A stretch of DNA of 64,000 bases from Hymenobacter nivis (lineage in GTDB: Bacteria > Bacteroidota > Bacteroidia > Cytophagales > Hymenobacteraceae): assembly GCF_003149515.1 (NCBI RefSeq), contig NZ_CP029145.1:1240001-1304000 (forward strand), in the 5' to 3' direction. The notes below the pieces were generated by a model. The model was not told the origin of the DNA, did no database searches, and saw only the letters and a list, made by a program, of their open reading frames with translations. The position numbers and the translations under genes are program-made. The number at the start of each line of letters is the position of its first letter. Position 1 is the stretch's first letter. Shown one piece after another: positions 16,076 to 25,568 of the stretch.

Positions 16076-17992
16076 TTACAGAGCCTTCGTGAAAATGATC
16101 TTGATTTTTACTTGAAAATCGGCAATAACCTTGAAAATCTCCTTCAGCGTCACTTGCTCCACTTGGGTTAAATCTTTGGGATCGAGGTAGTTGGTGGCGG
16201 GCATCCGGTCGTCGATGAGCTGGCGGGCCTGCTTTTTCAAGCGCATCCCCATCAGGTAGTAGTAGGCTTGCAGCAGCTCCTGATACTCCTTTTCGGTGAA
16301 CACGCCGAGCGCGCGCAGCCGGGCCAGCCGGGCCCCGGTGTTGGTTTGGAACACCTGGTGGCGCAGGGCGTACACGCGCACCAAATCCACGATGGGCGTC
16401 ATGGTTTTCTTCAGGTCAAACACCTTTTGGTCGCCCTGCGTGAAGGTGCGGAAATTGCGGAAAAACGTGAGCGGCGGCTCGTACTGCAAGGCGTTAGTGG
16501 CCATGTAGTGCAGGAAGCGGTCGAGGGGCCGCTCCAGCTCGGTGCGGATAAAGGCGCGCAGCTCGTCCATGATTTCGGGCTCGCCGTACAGAAACCGGCA
16601 GTCGAAAAACGTCGAAAACTGCATGGCCGTCTCCGGATTTGAGTCGTCGATCCACTCGTGGTAATTACGCTTCCAATGCGAGAGTGAGTGCGTCCAGCGC
16701 GGGTTTTGGGCAATGAAGCCGCCCGTGCACAGGCTCAGCCCAATCTGGTCGAGGCGGTCGGACACAGTGCTGGCGAAGCGCAGGAAGTAGTCGCGCACCA
16801 GCTCGCGCTGCTCGTTGGCCTTGTCCTCGTACACGATGGCGTTGTCCTGGTCCGTGAGCAGGGTTTGCTCCTGCCGGCCCTCGCTACCGAGCACCATAAA
16901 CACGAACTTGGCCGGCGCGGGGCCCATCTCGGCCAGCACACCCTCAATCACCTTCAGGGCGATGGTGTCGGCCACGGTCGTGATGACCTGATTCACTAGC
17001 TCGGCCTTCACGCCACGGCTCAGCAGCTGGTTCACAATTTCGGGCACCTTGCGCCAGCGCAGCCGCAGCTCGCGCGGCGACTGCGCCAGCTTCACGGCCT
17101 GGATGAACATGAACGGCGACTGGGCCAGGTCGCTCAGCAGCTTATTGCGGCTGAGGAAGCCCACAAACTCGCCGCCTTTCTCGATGAGCAAGTAGCGCGT
17201 TTTGGTCTGGAACATCAGCAGAATGGCCTCGTGCACGAAGGCGTCGCTGGCGATGGACACGATGGGCGTGGCCAGGATATCGGCCACCGGGCGCTTGGCG
17301 TCCAGGCACTTGGCCACCACGGCGTCGCGCAGCACAATGTCCGTCACGTAGCCCACGATGGGGCCCCCGGCGTCGCGCACGAACAGGCAGCTCACCTTGC
17401 CGCGGGCCATGCGCTGGGCCGCCTCGAAGATGGGCGTGTCGCCGGGACACTCCACTAAGTCGCGGGTTTCGAGGGTTTCGATTTTGCGCGAATAAATCTG
17501 GTCCGCGGCGATGAAGTTTTCCTCCGGGGCGGCCGTGGGGCGGATGAAGTGGGCGTACTCCTCGTTCAGCATCCGCTCGCCGTAGCGGGTGGTGAAGTAG
17601 TGAAAGAAGTCCTTGTAGGCCAAGCACAGGGCCCTAAAATCGCGCCGGTGCAGGAAGTACACCCGCGTGCCCTTGCGCGCCACCACCGTGCGGATGGAAC
17701 GCTTTTTATTCAGCAAAATGGACATGCCGCCGTAGCAGGCCCCTGGGCCGTACTCCTCGGGCAGGCGCTTGTGCTGCTCGCTGTCGTAGAAAAACGTTTC
17801 GTAGGTGCCGGCTACCAGCAGGTCCACGCCGCGCAGCTTGGTCACGTCCTGCTTGTAAATCAGGGTTTCCTTGGCGTATTCCACCTCCTGGAGCAGGTCG
17901 GCCACGCCGGCCAGCACCTCGGTGGGCAGCTCACTAAAGGGCGGCACGGTTTGCAAAAAAGCGAGGCGATTACCCATCGAAACGTTATCCAT
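16076..17992 (-). CDS. cNMP-binding / CBS-pair / DUF294 nucleotidyltransferase-like signalling protein
   Basis: 638 aa. Domains in order: cyclic-nucleotide-binding fold (about 10-135, PEEYGPGACYGGMSILL), a CBS pair (about 165-290, CLFVRDAGGPIVGYVTD and YLLIEKGGEFVGFLSR), a GlnD-like nucleotidyltransferase core (about 350-460, MVLGSEGRQEQTLLTDQDNA with the metal-binding D-Q-D), and a helical DUF294 C-terminal domain. The family is a putative ligand-sensing nucleotidyltransferase of unknown substrate. Its ATG overlaps the end of the upstream exonuclease gene by eight bases, so the two are translationally coupled, a pairing seen in other genomes for this family. Confidence 0.88.
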   Translation of the reverse strand: MDNVSMGNRLAFLQTVPPFSELPTEVLAGVADLLQEVEYAKETLIYKQDVTKLRGVDLLVAGTYETFFYDSEQHKRLPEEYGPGACYGGMSILLNKKRSIRTVVARKGTRVYFLHRRDFRALCLAYKDFFHYFTTRYGERMLNEEYAHFIRPTAAPEENFIAADQIYSRKIETLETRDLVECPGDTPIFEAAQRMARGKVSCLFVRDAGGPIVGYVTDIVLRDAVVAKCLDAKRPVADILATPIVSIASDAFVHEAILLMFQTKTRYLLIEKGGEFVGFLSRNKLLSDLAQSPFMFIQAVKLAQSPRELRLRWRKVPEIVNQLLSRGVKAELVNQVITTVADTIALKVIEGVLAEMGPAPAKFVFMVLGSEGRQEQTLLTDQDNAIVYEDKANEQRELVRDYFLRFASTVSDRLDQIGLSLCTGGFIAQNPRWTHSLSHWKRNYHEWIDDSNPETAMQFSTFFDCRFLYGEPEIMDELRAFIRTELERPLDRFLHYMATNALQYEPPLTFFRNFRTFTQGDQKVFDLKKTMTPIVDLVRVYALRHQVFQTNTGARLARLRALGVFTEKEYQELLQAYYYLMGMRLKKQARQLIDDRMPATNYLDPKDLTQVEQVTLKEIFKVIADFQVKIKIIFTKAL

Positions 17993-18722
17993 AATAATAG
18001 TATAGCCAAATGAGAAAAAGCGCCACCAGTGCGCCCGCCGCCCCGGCTGCCCACCGCCATCCCCGGGGCCCCAGCCACTCGAAGGGCCCCGCGGCCACGG
18101 GCTCGGCTAGGGGGGCCTGCTGGGCGAGGCTGGCCTCGGTGAGGTAGCCGGTGCGCCACAGCTCAAAAAAGCAAGCGGCGGTGGCCTCAGCGTCGGTTTG
18201 GGCATCGTGGTGACGGTCCAGCGGCTCGCGGAACAGGTACTCGTAGAGCTCGTTCAGGCGCAGCAGCTCGCGGCCGGGCGGGGGCCCCAGCGCGCGCGCC
18301 AGGGGCCCGGTGGGCAGCATGGTGCAGAACGTGGGCAGCCCCGGCAGCGGGTTGGGCAGCCCCGCCCGGTGAAAGCCCACGCCCAGCATATGAAAGTCAA
18401 GCTGCACGAAGTGGCCCACCACCAGCGGCCGGTACTGCGCCAGGTCGGCCGCCAAGGCCCCCAGCACGGGGCCCAGCGCCTGGCCTTCGGCCGCCAGAAA
18501 CTCGGGGCTGAGGCCGTGGATGGCCTGGGCCGCGGGCTGCATGGTGCTGGCGGGCACGCGCAGGTAGTGGTTTTCGGCCTTCACCAGGGCCCCGGCGCGG
18601 GTGTACACCACCCAGGCCAGCTGGGCCAGGTGGGGCCAGGCTGCGTCGTCGGCGTAGGGCCGCCGCCAGCCGGCGGGCAGGCCAGTGGTCTCGGTATCGA
18701 CGAAGAGCAGGTAGTCTTGCAC
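17985..18722 (-). CDS. DEDDh 3'-5' exonuclease (DnaQ-like) with C-terminal membrane anchor
   Basis: 245 aa from GTG 18722, chosen because a TAGCTTTG box at 18758-18765 lies just upstream; the frame is open to 18863 but that part looks non-coding. DnaQ-type motifs: FVDTETTGLP (D, E), VGHFVQLDFHML (D) and RHHDAQTDAEAT (H, D). The last 25 residues (WAAGAAGALVALFLIWLYYYY) are a membrane helix, which is unusual for a repair exonuclease. Overlaps the start of the CBS/nucleotidyltransferase gene, suggesting a shared nucleotide-handling role. Confidence 0.85.
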   Translation of the reverse strand: MQDYLLFVDTETTGLPAGWRRPYADDAAWPHLAQLAWVVYTRAGALVKAENHYLRVPASTMQPAAQAIHGLSPEFLAAEGQALGPVLGALAADLAQYRPLVVGHFVQLDFHMLGVGFHRAGLPNPLPGLPTFCTMLPTGPLARALGPPPGRELLRLNELYEYLFREPLDRHHDAQTDAEATAACFFELWRTGYLTEASLAQQAPLAEPVAAGPFEWLGPRGWRWAAGAAGALVALFLIWLYYYYG

Positions 18723-18757
18723 CGGGCGGAGCGGGCGAAAAAAGATGGCGGGCGGCG

Positions 18758-18765
18758 CAAAGCTA
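18758..18765 (-). promoter_or_regulatory. -7 box TAGCTTTG for the exonuclease-NTase operon
   Basis: Exact TAnnTTTG on the minus strand, 36 bases before GTG 18722. Confidence 0.5.
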
Positions 18766-18890
18766 GGGGCCCCGGCGAGCAAAACCTGGCCGCTGGGCCC
18801 CCAACGGTGCTGCTTCTTGCGTAAACAAGGCGGTGGTTTCGCAAAGAAAGCCCACCTTCGCACCCGCTTCTCTGCTCACTCCCCTCCGTT

Positions 18891-21713
18891 ATGAACCCAC
18901 TGGTTGCCATCCGCCCCCTCGACCAAAGCATCTGGCTCGACTTCATCCGCCGCAAAATCCTCATCAACGGCGAGTTGCAGAAGCTCATCACCGACGACCA
19001 GCTGCGCGGCGTCACGTCCAACCCCGCCATTTTCGAGAAGGCCATCGGCGGCAGCGACGACTACGACTCCGCCATCAAGGCGCTGGCCCTGCAAGGCAAG
19101 TCGACCAACGACATCTACGAAGCCCTGGCCATTGCCGATGTACAGGCCGCCTGCGACCTGTTTCAGGCGCTGTACGACGGCACGGGCAACGCCGGCGACG
19201 GCTACGTGAGCCTCGAAGTATCGCCCAAGCTGGTGAACGACACCGCCGGCACCATCGCCGAGGGCCTGCGCTTCTGGAAAGCCGTGGACCGGCCCAACGT
19301 GATGATCAAGGTGCCCGCCACGCTGGAGGGCCTGCCCGCCATCCGCAAGCTGATTTCGGAAGGCGTGAACGTAAACGTGACGCTGATTTTCAGCGTGGAG
19401 CGCTACAAGGCCGTGGCCGACGCCTTCCTCGCGGGCCTCGAAGACCGGGTAAAGGCCGGCCAGCCCATCGACCGCGTCGACTCGGTAGCCAGCTTCTTCC
19501 TCAGCCGCATCGACGTGCTGATTGACCCGCAGCTGGAGAAAATAGTAGCCGCCGGCGGCGACCAAGCCAAAATCGCCGGGCCCCTGGTGGGCCAGGTAGC
19601 CGTGGCCAGCGCCAAGCAGGCGTACCAGGACTACAAAAAGATATTCGCGGGGCCCCGTTGGGAGGCGCTGAAGGCCAAGGGCGCCGAGTCGCAGCGCCTG
19701 CTGTGGGCCAGCACGGGCAACAAAAACCCGAAGTACGACGACCTAAAATACGTGGACGGCCTGATTGGGGCCCACACCGTGAATACCATTCCGCTGGACA
19801 CGCTGAACCTGTTCCGCGAGAAGGGCCAGCCCGCCGTGCGCCTCGAAGACAACCTCGAGCAGGTGGCCGCCGTGCTGAAAGCGCTGCCCACCGTGGGCCT
19901 CGACCTCGAAGCCCTGGCCCACGAACTGGAGGTGGACGGCGCCAAGAAATTCAACGAGCCCTTCGGCAAGCTGATGGACTCGATCGACAAGAAGCGCGTG
20001 GCCGCCCTGGCCGAAACCACGACCCCCGCCACGTTGCAGCTGGGCCAGTACCAGGGCGCAGTAGATACTAAGCTGCAAGCGTTTAACGCCGCCCAGTTCA
20101 CCCAGGGCTTCTGGAACCAGGACGCCGCGCTATGGACCGACGACGCAGCGGCCCAGCAAAGCATCCGCGACTTCACGGGCTGGCTCCGGGTAGCCGAAAC
20201 GATGGTGGCGGCCGTGCCAGCCCTTGAAACGTTCGTGAACGAGGTGAAGGCCGCCGGCTTCAAGCATGTGCTGGTGATGGGCATGGGCGGCAGCTCAATG
20301 GCCCCCATCGTGTTCCAGAAATGCTTCCCGCAGGGCGAAGGCGGCCTGCCCATCTCCATCCTCGACACCACCGACCCCGGCACGGTGCGCCACTTTGCCG
20401 AGACGCTGCCGCTGGCCGATACGCTGTTCATCGTAGCCAGCAAGTCGGGCACCACGGCCGAGCCGCTGGCCTTCGGCGATTACTTTTACGACAAGGTGAA
20501 GGCCATTAAGGGCGACAAGGCTGGCGAGAACTTCGTGGCCATCACCGACCCGGGCTCGAAATTCATCGCCACGGCCAACGAGCTGGGCTACCGCCGCGTG
20601 TTCCTCAACTTTGAGGCCGTGGGTGGCCGCTTCTCGGCCCTCACCTACTTCGGCCTGGTGCCGGCCGCGCTGTACGGCCTGAACGTGGGCGACATCCTGG
20701 AGCGTGCCATCCGCATGATGCGCGCTTGCGGCGCCTACGGCCCCGTGGACCAAAACCCCGGCCTGGCCCTGGGCACGGCCCTGGGTGTGCTGGCCACGCA
20801 GGGCCGCGACAAGCTGACGCTGATAACGCCGCCGTCACTGAGCGACCTGGGCCTGTGGCTGGAGCAGCTCACGGCCGAGAGCACCGGCAAGCACGGCAAG
20901 GGCATTTTGCCCGTGGCCGGCGAGCCCGTGGGGGCCCCGGACGTGTACGGTAAGGACCGGGTGTTCGTGTACGTGGGCTACGAGAGCGAAGCCGACGCTG
21001 ACAACAAGGCCAAGCTGAAGGCGTTGGAAGCCGCCGGCCACCCCGTCATCAGCATTATGTTGAAGGATGCGCTAGACCTGGGCCAGGAGTTTTTCCGCTG
21101 GGAGATGGCCATTTCGGTGGTGGGCGCCGTGCTGCGCATCAACCCCTTCGACCAGCCCAACGTGCAGGAAAGCAAAACGGCTACCGACCGCCTGATGAAA
21201 GTGGTGGCCGACAAAGGCCACCTGCCCGCCCAGGAAAAAGCTCTATCAGCCGGCGGCCTCGACTACTACGGCGTACCGAAAGCCGCCGACGCCAAGCACC
21301 TGATTGCCGATTTCTTTAAGCAGGCCAAAGCGGGTGATTTCGTGTGCATTCAGGCCTACCTCACCGAGTCGCCGGAGCTAAACTCGGCCTTCAACAAGCT
21401 GCGCACCAGCCTAATGACGCGCCTGCATACGGCCACCACGTTCGGCTACGGCCCGCGCTTCTTGCACTCCACCGGCCAGTACCACAAGGGGGGGCCCAAC
21501 ACCGGCCTGTTCTTGCAGCTCACCGCCGACCACACCCCCGACCTGCCGCTGCCGGGCCGCTCCTACACCTTCGGCACCCTCGAAAATGCCCAGGCCCAGG
21601 GCGACCTGGAGGCCCTGCAGAAGTACGAGCGCCGGGCCCTGCACGTGCACCTCGGCGCCGATGCGCTGCAAGGCGTGCAAGCCATCCAAACAGCTTTCGA
21701 CGTCCAGGCCTAG
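18891..21713 (+). CDS. tal-pgi: Bifunctional transaldolase / glucose-6-phosphate isomerase
   Basis: 940 aa, a known fused form. Residues about 1-365 are transaldolase: LRGVTSNPAIFEKAI, the Schiff-base region NVMIKVPATLEGLPAI and WASTGNKNPKYDDLKYV. Residues about 390-940 are phosphoglucose isomerase: VLVMGMGGSSMAP, FIVASKSGTTAEPL and a Lys/His C-terminal part (FLHSTGQYHKGG). The protein links the non-oxidative pentose phosphate pathway to glycolysis in the cytoplasm. It stands alone, divergent from the exonuclease gene, and is followed by a strong terminator. Confidence 0.95.
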   Translation: MNPLVAIRPLDQSIWLDFIRRKILINGELQKLITDDQLRGVTSNPAIFEKAIGGSDDYDSAIKALALQGKSTNDIYEALAIADVQAACDLFQALYDGTGNAGDGYVSLEVSPKLVNDTAGTIAEGLRFWKAVDRPNVMIKVPATLEGLPAIRKLISEGVNVNVTLIFSVERYKAVADAFLAGLEDRVKAGQPIDRVDSVASFFLSRIDVLIDPQLEKIVAAGGDQAKIAGPLVGQVAVASAKQAYQDYKKIFAGPRWEALKAKGAESQRLLWASTGNKNPKYDDLKYVDGLIGAHTVNTIPLDTLNLFREKGQPAVRLEDNLEQVAAVLKALPTVGLDLEALAHELEVDGAKKFNEPFGKLMDSIDKKRVAALAETTTPATLQLGQYQGAVDTKLQAFNAAQFTQGFWNQDAALWTDDAAAQQSIRDFTGWLRVAETMVAAVPALETFVNEVKAAGFKHVLVMGMGGSSMAPIVFQKCFPQGEGGLPISILDTTDPGTVRHFAETLPLADTLFIVASKSGTTAEPLAFGDYFYDKVKAIKGDKAGENFVAITDPGSKFIATANELGYRRVFLNFEAVGGRFSALTYFGLVPAALYGLNVGDILERAIRMMRACGAYGPVDQNPGLALGTALGVLATQGRDKLTLITPPSLSDLGLWLEQLTAESTGKHGKGILPVAGEPVGAPDVYGKDRVFVYVGYESEADADNKAKLKALEAAGHPVISIMLKDALDLGQEFFRWEMAISVVGAVLRINPFDQPNVQESKTATDRLMKVVADKGHLPAQEKALSAGGLDYYGVPKAADAKHLIADFFKQAKAGDFVCIQAYLTESPELNSAFNKLRTSLMTRLHTATTFGYGPRFLHSTGQYHKGGPNTGLFLQLTADHTPDLPLPGRSYTFGTLENAQAQGDLEALQKYERRALHVHLGADALQGVQAIQTAFDVQA

Positions 21714-21728
21714 CCGCCAACGCCCCGC

Positions 21729-21763
21729 AAAGGCCCGCCGCGCACCGCACGGCGGGCCTTTTT
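21729..21763 (+). terminator. Terminator after tal-pgi
   Basis: AAGGCCCGCCG, loop of nine, CGGCGGGCCTT then T-run, 16 bases past the stop. Confidence 0.85.
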
Positions 21764-21765
21764 GC

Positions 21766-21773
21766 TAAGTTTG
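21766..21773 (+). promoter_or_regulatory. -7 box TAAGTTTG for the aminopeptidase gene
   Basis: Exact TAnnTTTG just beyond the tal-pgi terminator, 34 bases before ATG 21808. Confidence 0.6.
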
Positions 21774-21807
21774 TGGTTCTCTTATATTCTGCCTTTACTC
21801 CTTGTCC

Positions 21808-23277
21808 ATGCTTCCCCAACTTGCCCACGCGGCCACGGCCTCGGCCCATGCCACCCAGGTTTTTCTGCTGCCCCACGGCACCACCGCGCTACCCACCGCG
21901 GCGGCCGGCGACCTGCCCGAAGCGGCCCGCGCCTACATCGAAACGGCTTTAGCCGACCACCAGAAACTCGTTCACCTCAACCACTTTAGCCACCAGCACT
22001 ACTACGTGGTGCTGGCCGACAAGCCTACCGCCGACCAGAGACTGGAAGCCCTGCGCCGCAGTGGCCACCAGCTCCACAGCCTGCTGAAAGCAGAAAAAGT
22101 AGCCGAGGTTTTCATCCAGAACCTGACCGACGAGCCCGCTGGGGCCCTGGCGATGGCCGAAGGCCTGGCCCTGACGGCCTACCAGTTTGAAGGCTATAAA
22201 ACCGATGAGAAATCGCGCAAAGCGCCGGCCCTGACCACCATCACGCTGGTGGGCGATGCGGCCACCGCGGCGGAGGTTAGCGCGCTGGCCCACGTACTGC
22301 AAGGCGTGGCCCTGGCCCGCGACCTGGTGAACGCGCCCGTCAACAAGCTCAACGCCGAGCAGTTTGCCGAGCGCATGGCGGCCGCCGGCGACGAGGCCGG
22401 CTACACCACCGATATCCTGGACCTGGCCCGCATCGAGGCCCTGCGCATGGGCGGCCTGCTGGCCGTGAACCTGGGCTCGCCCGAGCCACCCACGTTCAGC
22501 ATCCTGGAGTGGAAGCCGGCCAACGCGCAGAATGCCAAGCCCTACGTGCTGGTGGGCAAGGGCGTGGTGTTCGACACCGGGGGACTCAGCCTCAAGCCCA
22601 CGCCCAACAGCATGGACCTGATGAAGTGCGACATGGCTGGCGGCGCGGCCGTGGCCGGCACACTCTACGCGCTGGCCAAAAACCAGGTGCCGCTGCACGT
22701 CATCGGCCTGGTGCCCGCCACCGACAACCGCCCCGGGGGCCTCGCCTTCGTGCCCGGCGACGTCATCACGATGCACAGCGGCCTGACGGTGGAAGTGAAG
22801 AACACCGACGCCGAAGGCCGCCTGCTGCTGGCCGACGCCCTCAGCTTCGCCAAGAAGTACGACCCGGAATTGGTGATTGACCTAGCTACCCTCACCGGGG
22901 CCGCCGTGCGCGCCATTGGCACCGAGGGCAGCGCCGTGCTGGGCACCGCTGGGGCCCCCACGGTGCAGCAGCTGCACGCCGCCGGCCACCGCACGCACGA
23001 GCGCCTGGTCGAATTCCCACTTTGGGACGAGTACGCCGACCACATCAAGTCCGACATCGCTGACCTGAGCAACTTGGGCAAGGGCGAGGCCGGCCACATC
23101 TCGGCCGCCAAATTCCTGGAGCGCTTCGCCGAAGGCTACCCCTGGCTGCACCTCGATATCGCCGGACCCGCCTTCCTGACGGCCCCCGACAACTACCGCG
23201 GTAAGGGCGGCACGGGCGTCGGCGTACGGTTGCTTTATGAGTTTCTGACCAAGCAATTAAATACCTTGAATAAGTAG
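21808..23277 (+). CDS. pepA: M17 leucyl aminopeptidase
   Basis: 489 aa from ATG 21808 (MLPQLAHAATASAHATQVF); TTG 21802 is also in frame. Cytoplasmic two-metal exopeptidase removing N-terminal residues. Motifs: VGKGVVFDTGGLSLKP (Lys and Asp metal ligands), MDLMKCDMAGGAAV, and the family signature NTDAEGRLLLADAL. The C-terminal catalytic domain is preceded by the smaller N-terminal domain found in M17 enzymes; length is normal. A dispersed palindrome follows the stop. Confidence 0.94.
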   Translation: MLPQLAHAATASAHATQVFLLPHGTTALPTAAAGDLPEAARAYIETALADHQKLVHLNHFSHQHYYVVLADKPTADQRLEALRRSGHQLHSLLKAEKVAEVFIQNLTDEPAGALAMAEGLALTAYQFEGYKTDEKSRKAPALTTITLVGDAATAAEVSALAHVLQGVALARDLVNAPVNKLNAEQFAERMAAAGDEAGYTTDILDLARIEALRMGGLLAVNLGSPEPPTFSILEWKPANAQNAKPYVLVGKGVVFDTGGLSLKPTPNSMDLMKCDMAGGAAVAGTLYALAKNQVPLHVIGLVPATDNRPGGLAFVPGDVITMHSGLTVEVKNTDAEGRLLLADALSFAKKYDPELVIDLATLTGAAVRAIGTEGSAVLGTAGAPTVQQLHAAGHRTHERLVEFPLWDEYADHIKSDIADLSNLGKGEAGHISAAKFLERFAEGYPWLHLDIAGPAFLTAPDNYRGKGGTGVGVRLLYEFLTKQLNTLNK

Positions 23278-23280
23278 ACC

Positions 23281-23385
23281 GTCATGCCATCTGGCGTCCG
23301 CGCAACCGAAGCATCTTTCCCGCTGAGTAATTATTTACTACCGCAGCAGAGTTGCTTCGGCTGCGCGAACGCCAGATGGCATGAC
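23281..23385. repeat. Dispersed palindrome (GTCATGCCATCTGGCGT type)
   Basis: Arms GTCATGCCATCTGGCGT and the complement ACGCCAGATGGCATGAC, with CCGAAGCA/TGCTTCGG inside and an AT-rich centre (AGTAATTATTTACTA). Same family as those at 14.8, 28.8, 33.0 and 59.0 kb. Confidence 0.8.
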
Positions 23386-23420
23386 GATCTAGCTTCTAAA
23401 AATCAGCTCTTACCTCTATA

Positions 23421-24455
23421 ATGTCACGCCCCCTCCCCCGCCTCGGTTTTTCCGTGGGCGACCTCGCCGGCATCGGCCCCGAAGTCATTTACAAAACCCT
23501 GCTCGACGAGCGAATTCTCCGCTTGTGCACCCCCGTGGTGTACGGCACGGCCACGGCCCTGTTCGACGAATTTCCGGTGGCCGAAGACGCCGAGCCGCTG
23601 GCTTTCCGGCAACTGCGCGATGCCGCCGACATTGCCCCCGGCCGCTTGAATGCCGTGACCTGCTGGGACGAAGACTTCCACCTGGCCCCCGGGCAGCCCT
23701 CGGCCGCGACCGGGCAGGCGGCCCGCGAGAGCCTGCTCGCCGCCAGCCGCGACCTTAAGGCCGGCCTACTCGACGGCCTCGTGACGGCCCCCATCAGCAA
23801 GGACAACACCCAGGGGCCCGACTTCCGCTACCCCGGCCACACCGAGTTCCTGACGGCCTACTTTGGGGCCCCCGAGAGCCTGATGCTGCTGGCCGACGAC
23901 GAGTCGGGCCTGCGCGTGGCCACCGCCACCGGCCACGTGGCCCTGCGCGACGTGCCCGCCCGCCTCACGCCCGACCTGCTGCGCAAGAAGATTCAGCTGC
24001 TGCTCAAGTCGTTGAAAACGGATTTTGGTATCGACAAGCCCCGCGTGGCCGTGCTGGGCCTCAACCCCCACGCCGGCGAAAACGGTCTGCTCGGCGGCGA
24101 AGAAATTGCCGTGGTAGAGCCCGTGCTTAAGCAGTTTCTGCACGACGGCCACCTCGTATTCGGGCCCTACCCGGCCGACGGCTACTTCGGCAATGGGCAG
24201 TTCCGGCAGTTCGACGCTACCCTGTCGCTCTACCACGACCAGGGGCTGATTCCGTTCAAGCTGCTGGCCTTTGAGCGGGGCGTCAACTTCACCGCCGGCC
24301 TGCCGGTAGTACGCACCTCGCCCGACCACGGCACAGCCTACGGCATTGCCGGCCAGTACCGCGCCGATGCGTCGTCGTTCCGGGCGGCCGTATTCATGGC
24401 GGCCGACATCTGGCGGCAGCGCCAGGAGGCCGCCGAGCCGCGCAGCGCCCGGTAA
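23421..24455 (+). CDS. pdxA: 4-hydroxythreonine-4-phosphate dehydrogenase
   Basis: 344 aa. NAD- and metal-dependent step of pyridoxal 5'-phosphate synthesis by the DXP-dependent route. Seen: FSVGDLAGIGPEVI at the N-terminus, VTAPISKDNTQG, YPGHTEFL (metal His), VLGLNPHAGENGLLG and RTSPDHGTAYGIAG, the PdxA signature with the third metal-ligand His. ATG 23421. The next gene starts 96 bases later with its own promoter, so pdxA is probably a single-gene unit here. Confidence 0.95.
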   Translation: MSRPLPRLGFSVGDLAGIGPEVIYKTLLDERILRLCTPVVYGTATALFDEFPVAEDAEPLAFRQLRDAADIAPGRLNAVTCWDEDFHLAPGQPSAATGQAARESLLAASRDLKAGLLDGLVTAPISKDNTQGPDFRYPGHTEFLTAYFGAPESLMLLADDESGLRVATATGHVALRDVPARLTPDLLRKKIQLLLKSLKTDFGIDKPRVAVLGLNPHAGENGLLGGEEIAVVEPVLKQFLHDGHLVFGPYPADGYFGNGQFRQFDATLSLYHDQGLIPFKLLAFERGVNFTAGLPVVRTSPDHGTAYGIAGQYRADASSFRAAVFMAADIWRQRQEAAEPRSAR

Positions 24456-24522
24456 GCCGCTTTCGGGCAGAGCGTTGGGGGTCAACATGGCGCCGCATGC
24501 TTGCCTAATCACTGAATTTTCG

Positions 24523-24530
24523 TACTTTTG
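24523..24530 (+). promoter_or_regulatory. -7 box TACTTTTG for the DUF177-rpmF unit
   Basis: Exact TAnnTTTG, 21 bases before GTG 24552; supports that start. Confidence 0.6.
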
Positions 24531-24551
24531 CCCCCTGCTAGTGCGTACACC

Positions 24552-25085
24552 GTGAAAAAAGAAAGCCAATACGACTTAAATCTGGTGAAGCTGGGCCCCA
24601 AAACGGTTCGCTTCGACTACGAGCTGGGGCCCGATTTCTTCGCCCTCTTCGAAACCCCGCTCGTGGAGCAGGGCCAGCTGCACGCCGAAGTCGAGGCCAC
24701 GCGCACCGAGCGCCTGCTTACACTCAACTTCCACATCACGGGTACCGTGGGCCTGGCCTGCGACCGCAGCCTCGACGATTACGACCAGCCGCTGGACATC
24801 GAAGAAACGCTGCTGGTGCGCTTCGGCGAAGAGAACAAAGAGCTGGACGACAACGTGTTGCAAATCACGCCCGACACCCAGGTTTTGCCCCTCGCCCAGC
24901 ACCTCTACGACTACATTGGCCTGGCGCTGCCCATGAAACGGCTGCACCCGCGCTTCCAAAACGAGCCCGACGAATACCCCGACGCGCCCACCAAACACAT
25001 TTTTTCGACCAGCCGCGACCAGGACGCCTCCGATGATGACGAGCCGGCCGACCCGCGCTGGGCTGCCCTCCGAAACTTAAACTAA
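24552..25085 (+). CDS. YceD/DUF177 family protein
   Basis: 177 aa from GTG 24552 (MKKESQYDLNLVKLG). The YceD family is linked to 23S rRNA/ribosome assembly and is nearly always encoded just before rpmF, as here. Visible: the LACDRSLDDYDQPL region typical of the family (only one Cys remains of the usual pair) and an acidic C-terminus. Likely cotranscribed with rpmF, plsX and possibly fabH, the common rpmF-plsX-fabH cluster. Confidence 0.85.
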   Translation: MKKESQYDLNLVKLGPKTVRFDYELGPDFFALFETPLVEQGQLHAEVEATRTERLLTLNFHITGTVGLACDRSLDDYDQPLDIEETLLVRFGEENKELDDNVLQITPDTQVLPLAQHLYDYIGLALPMKRLHPRFQNEPDEYPDAPTKHIFSTSRDQDASDDDEPADPRWAALRNLN

Positions 25086-25221
25086 CCCCGTTGATTTCAT
25101 AGGCTGGCCCGGGGAGGTCAGTCCACCGGCTGGCGCCGGCGCGTTATCAATTTGTTCCCTATACGGCCTCCGTCGGCCGTGCCCTTCACTCAAAATCCCC
25201 ACTTTCAACACTCCCTGACTC

Positions 25222-25446
25222 ATGGCCCATCCTAAGCGCCGCACCTCTTCTTCCGTCCGCGACAAACGCCGCAGCCACCACAAACTGACCCCTAAGGCCG
25301 TGACCCTGTGCTCGAACACCGGTGAGCTACACCTGCGCCACAAGGCCTATGTGGTTGACGGCGACCTGTACCTGCACGGCAAAGTAGCCATCAAGAACTT
25401 CAGCAAAGTGGCCGCCGCGGCCGCGCCCGATACCGACGAGGAATAG
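25222..25446 (+). CDS. rpmF: 50S ribosomal protein L32
   Basis: 74 aa. MAHPKRRTSSSVRDKRRSHH is the standard L32 N-terminus, followed by CSNTGELHLRHKAYVVDG; only one of the four zinc cysteines is present, so this is a zinc-independent form. The Ala/Asp-rich tail is longer than usual. A strong hairpin terminator follows. Confidence 0.95.
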   Translation: MAHPKRRTSSSVRDKRRSHHKLTPKAVTLCSNTGELHLRHKAYVVDGDLYLHGKVAIKNFSKVAAAAAPDTDEE

Positions 25447-25477
25447 CCCGCGAAGTCGTTACTTCGCGGCACCGGAG

Positions 25478-25530
25478 GCATTCCGGGCCGGCCCCCTCCC
25501 CGGACGGGGGCCGGTTCGGGATGCTTTTTT
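25478..25530 (+). terminator. Terminator after rpmF
   Basis: Long stem built around CCGGCCCCC / GGGGGCCGG extended by GCATTCCG / CGGGATGC, then TTTTTT. Confidence 0.8.
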
Positions 25531-25568
25531 GTGGGAACCCTATCCGCTGAATTCCTAATTACTTGTTC

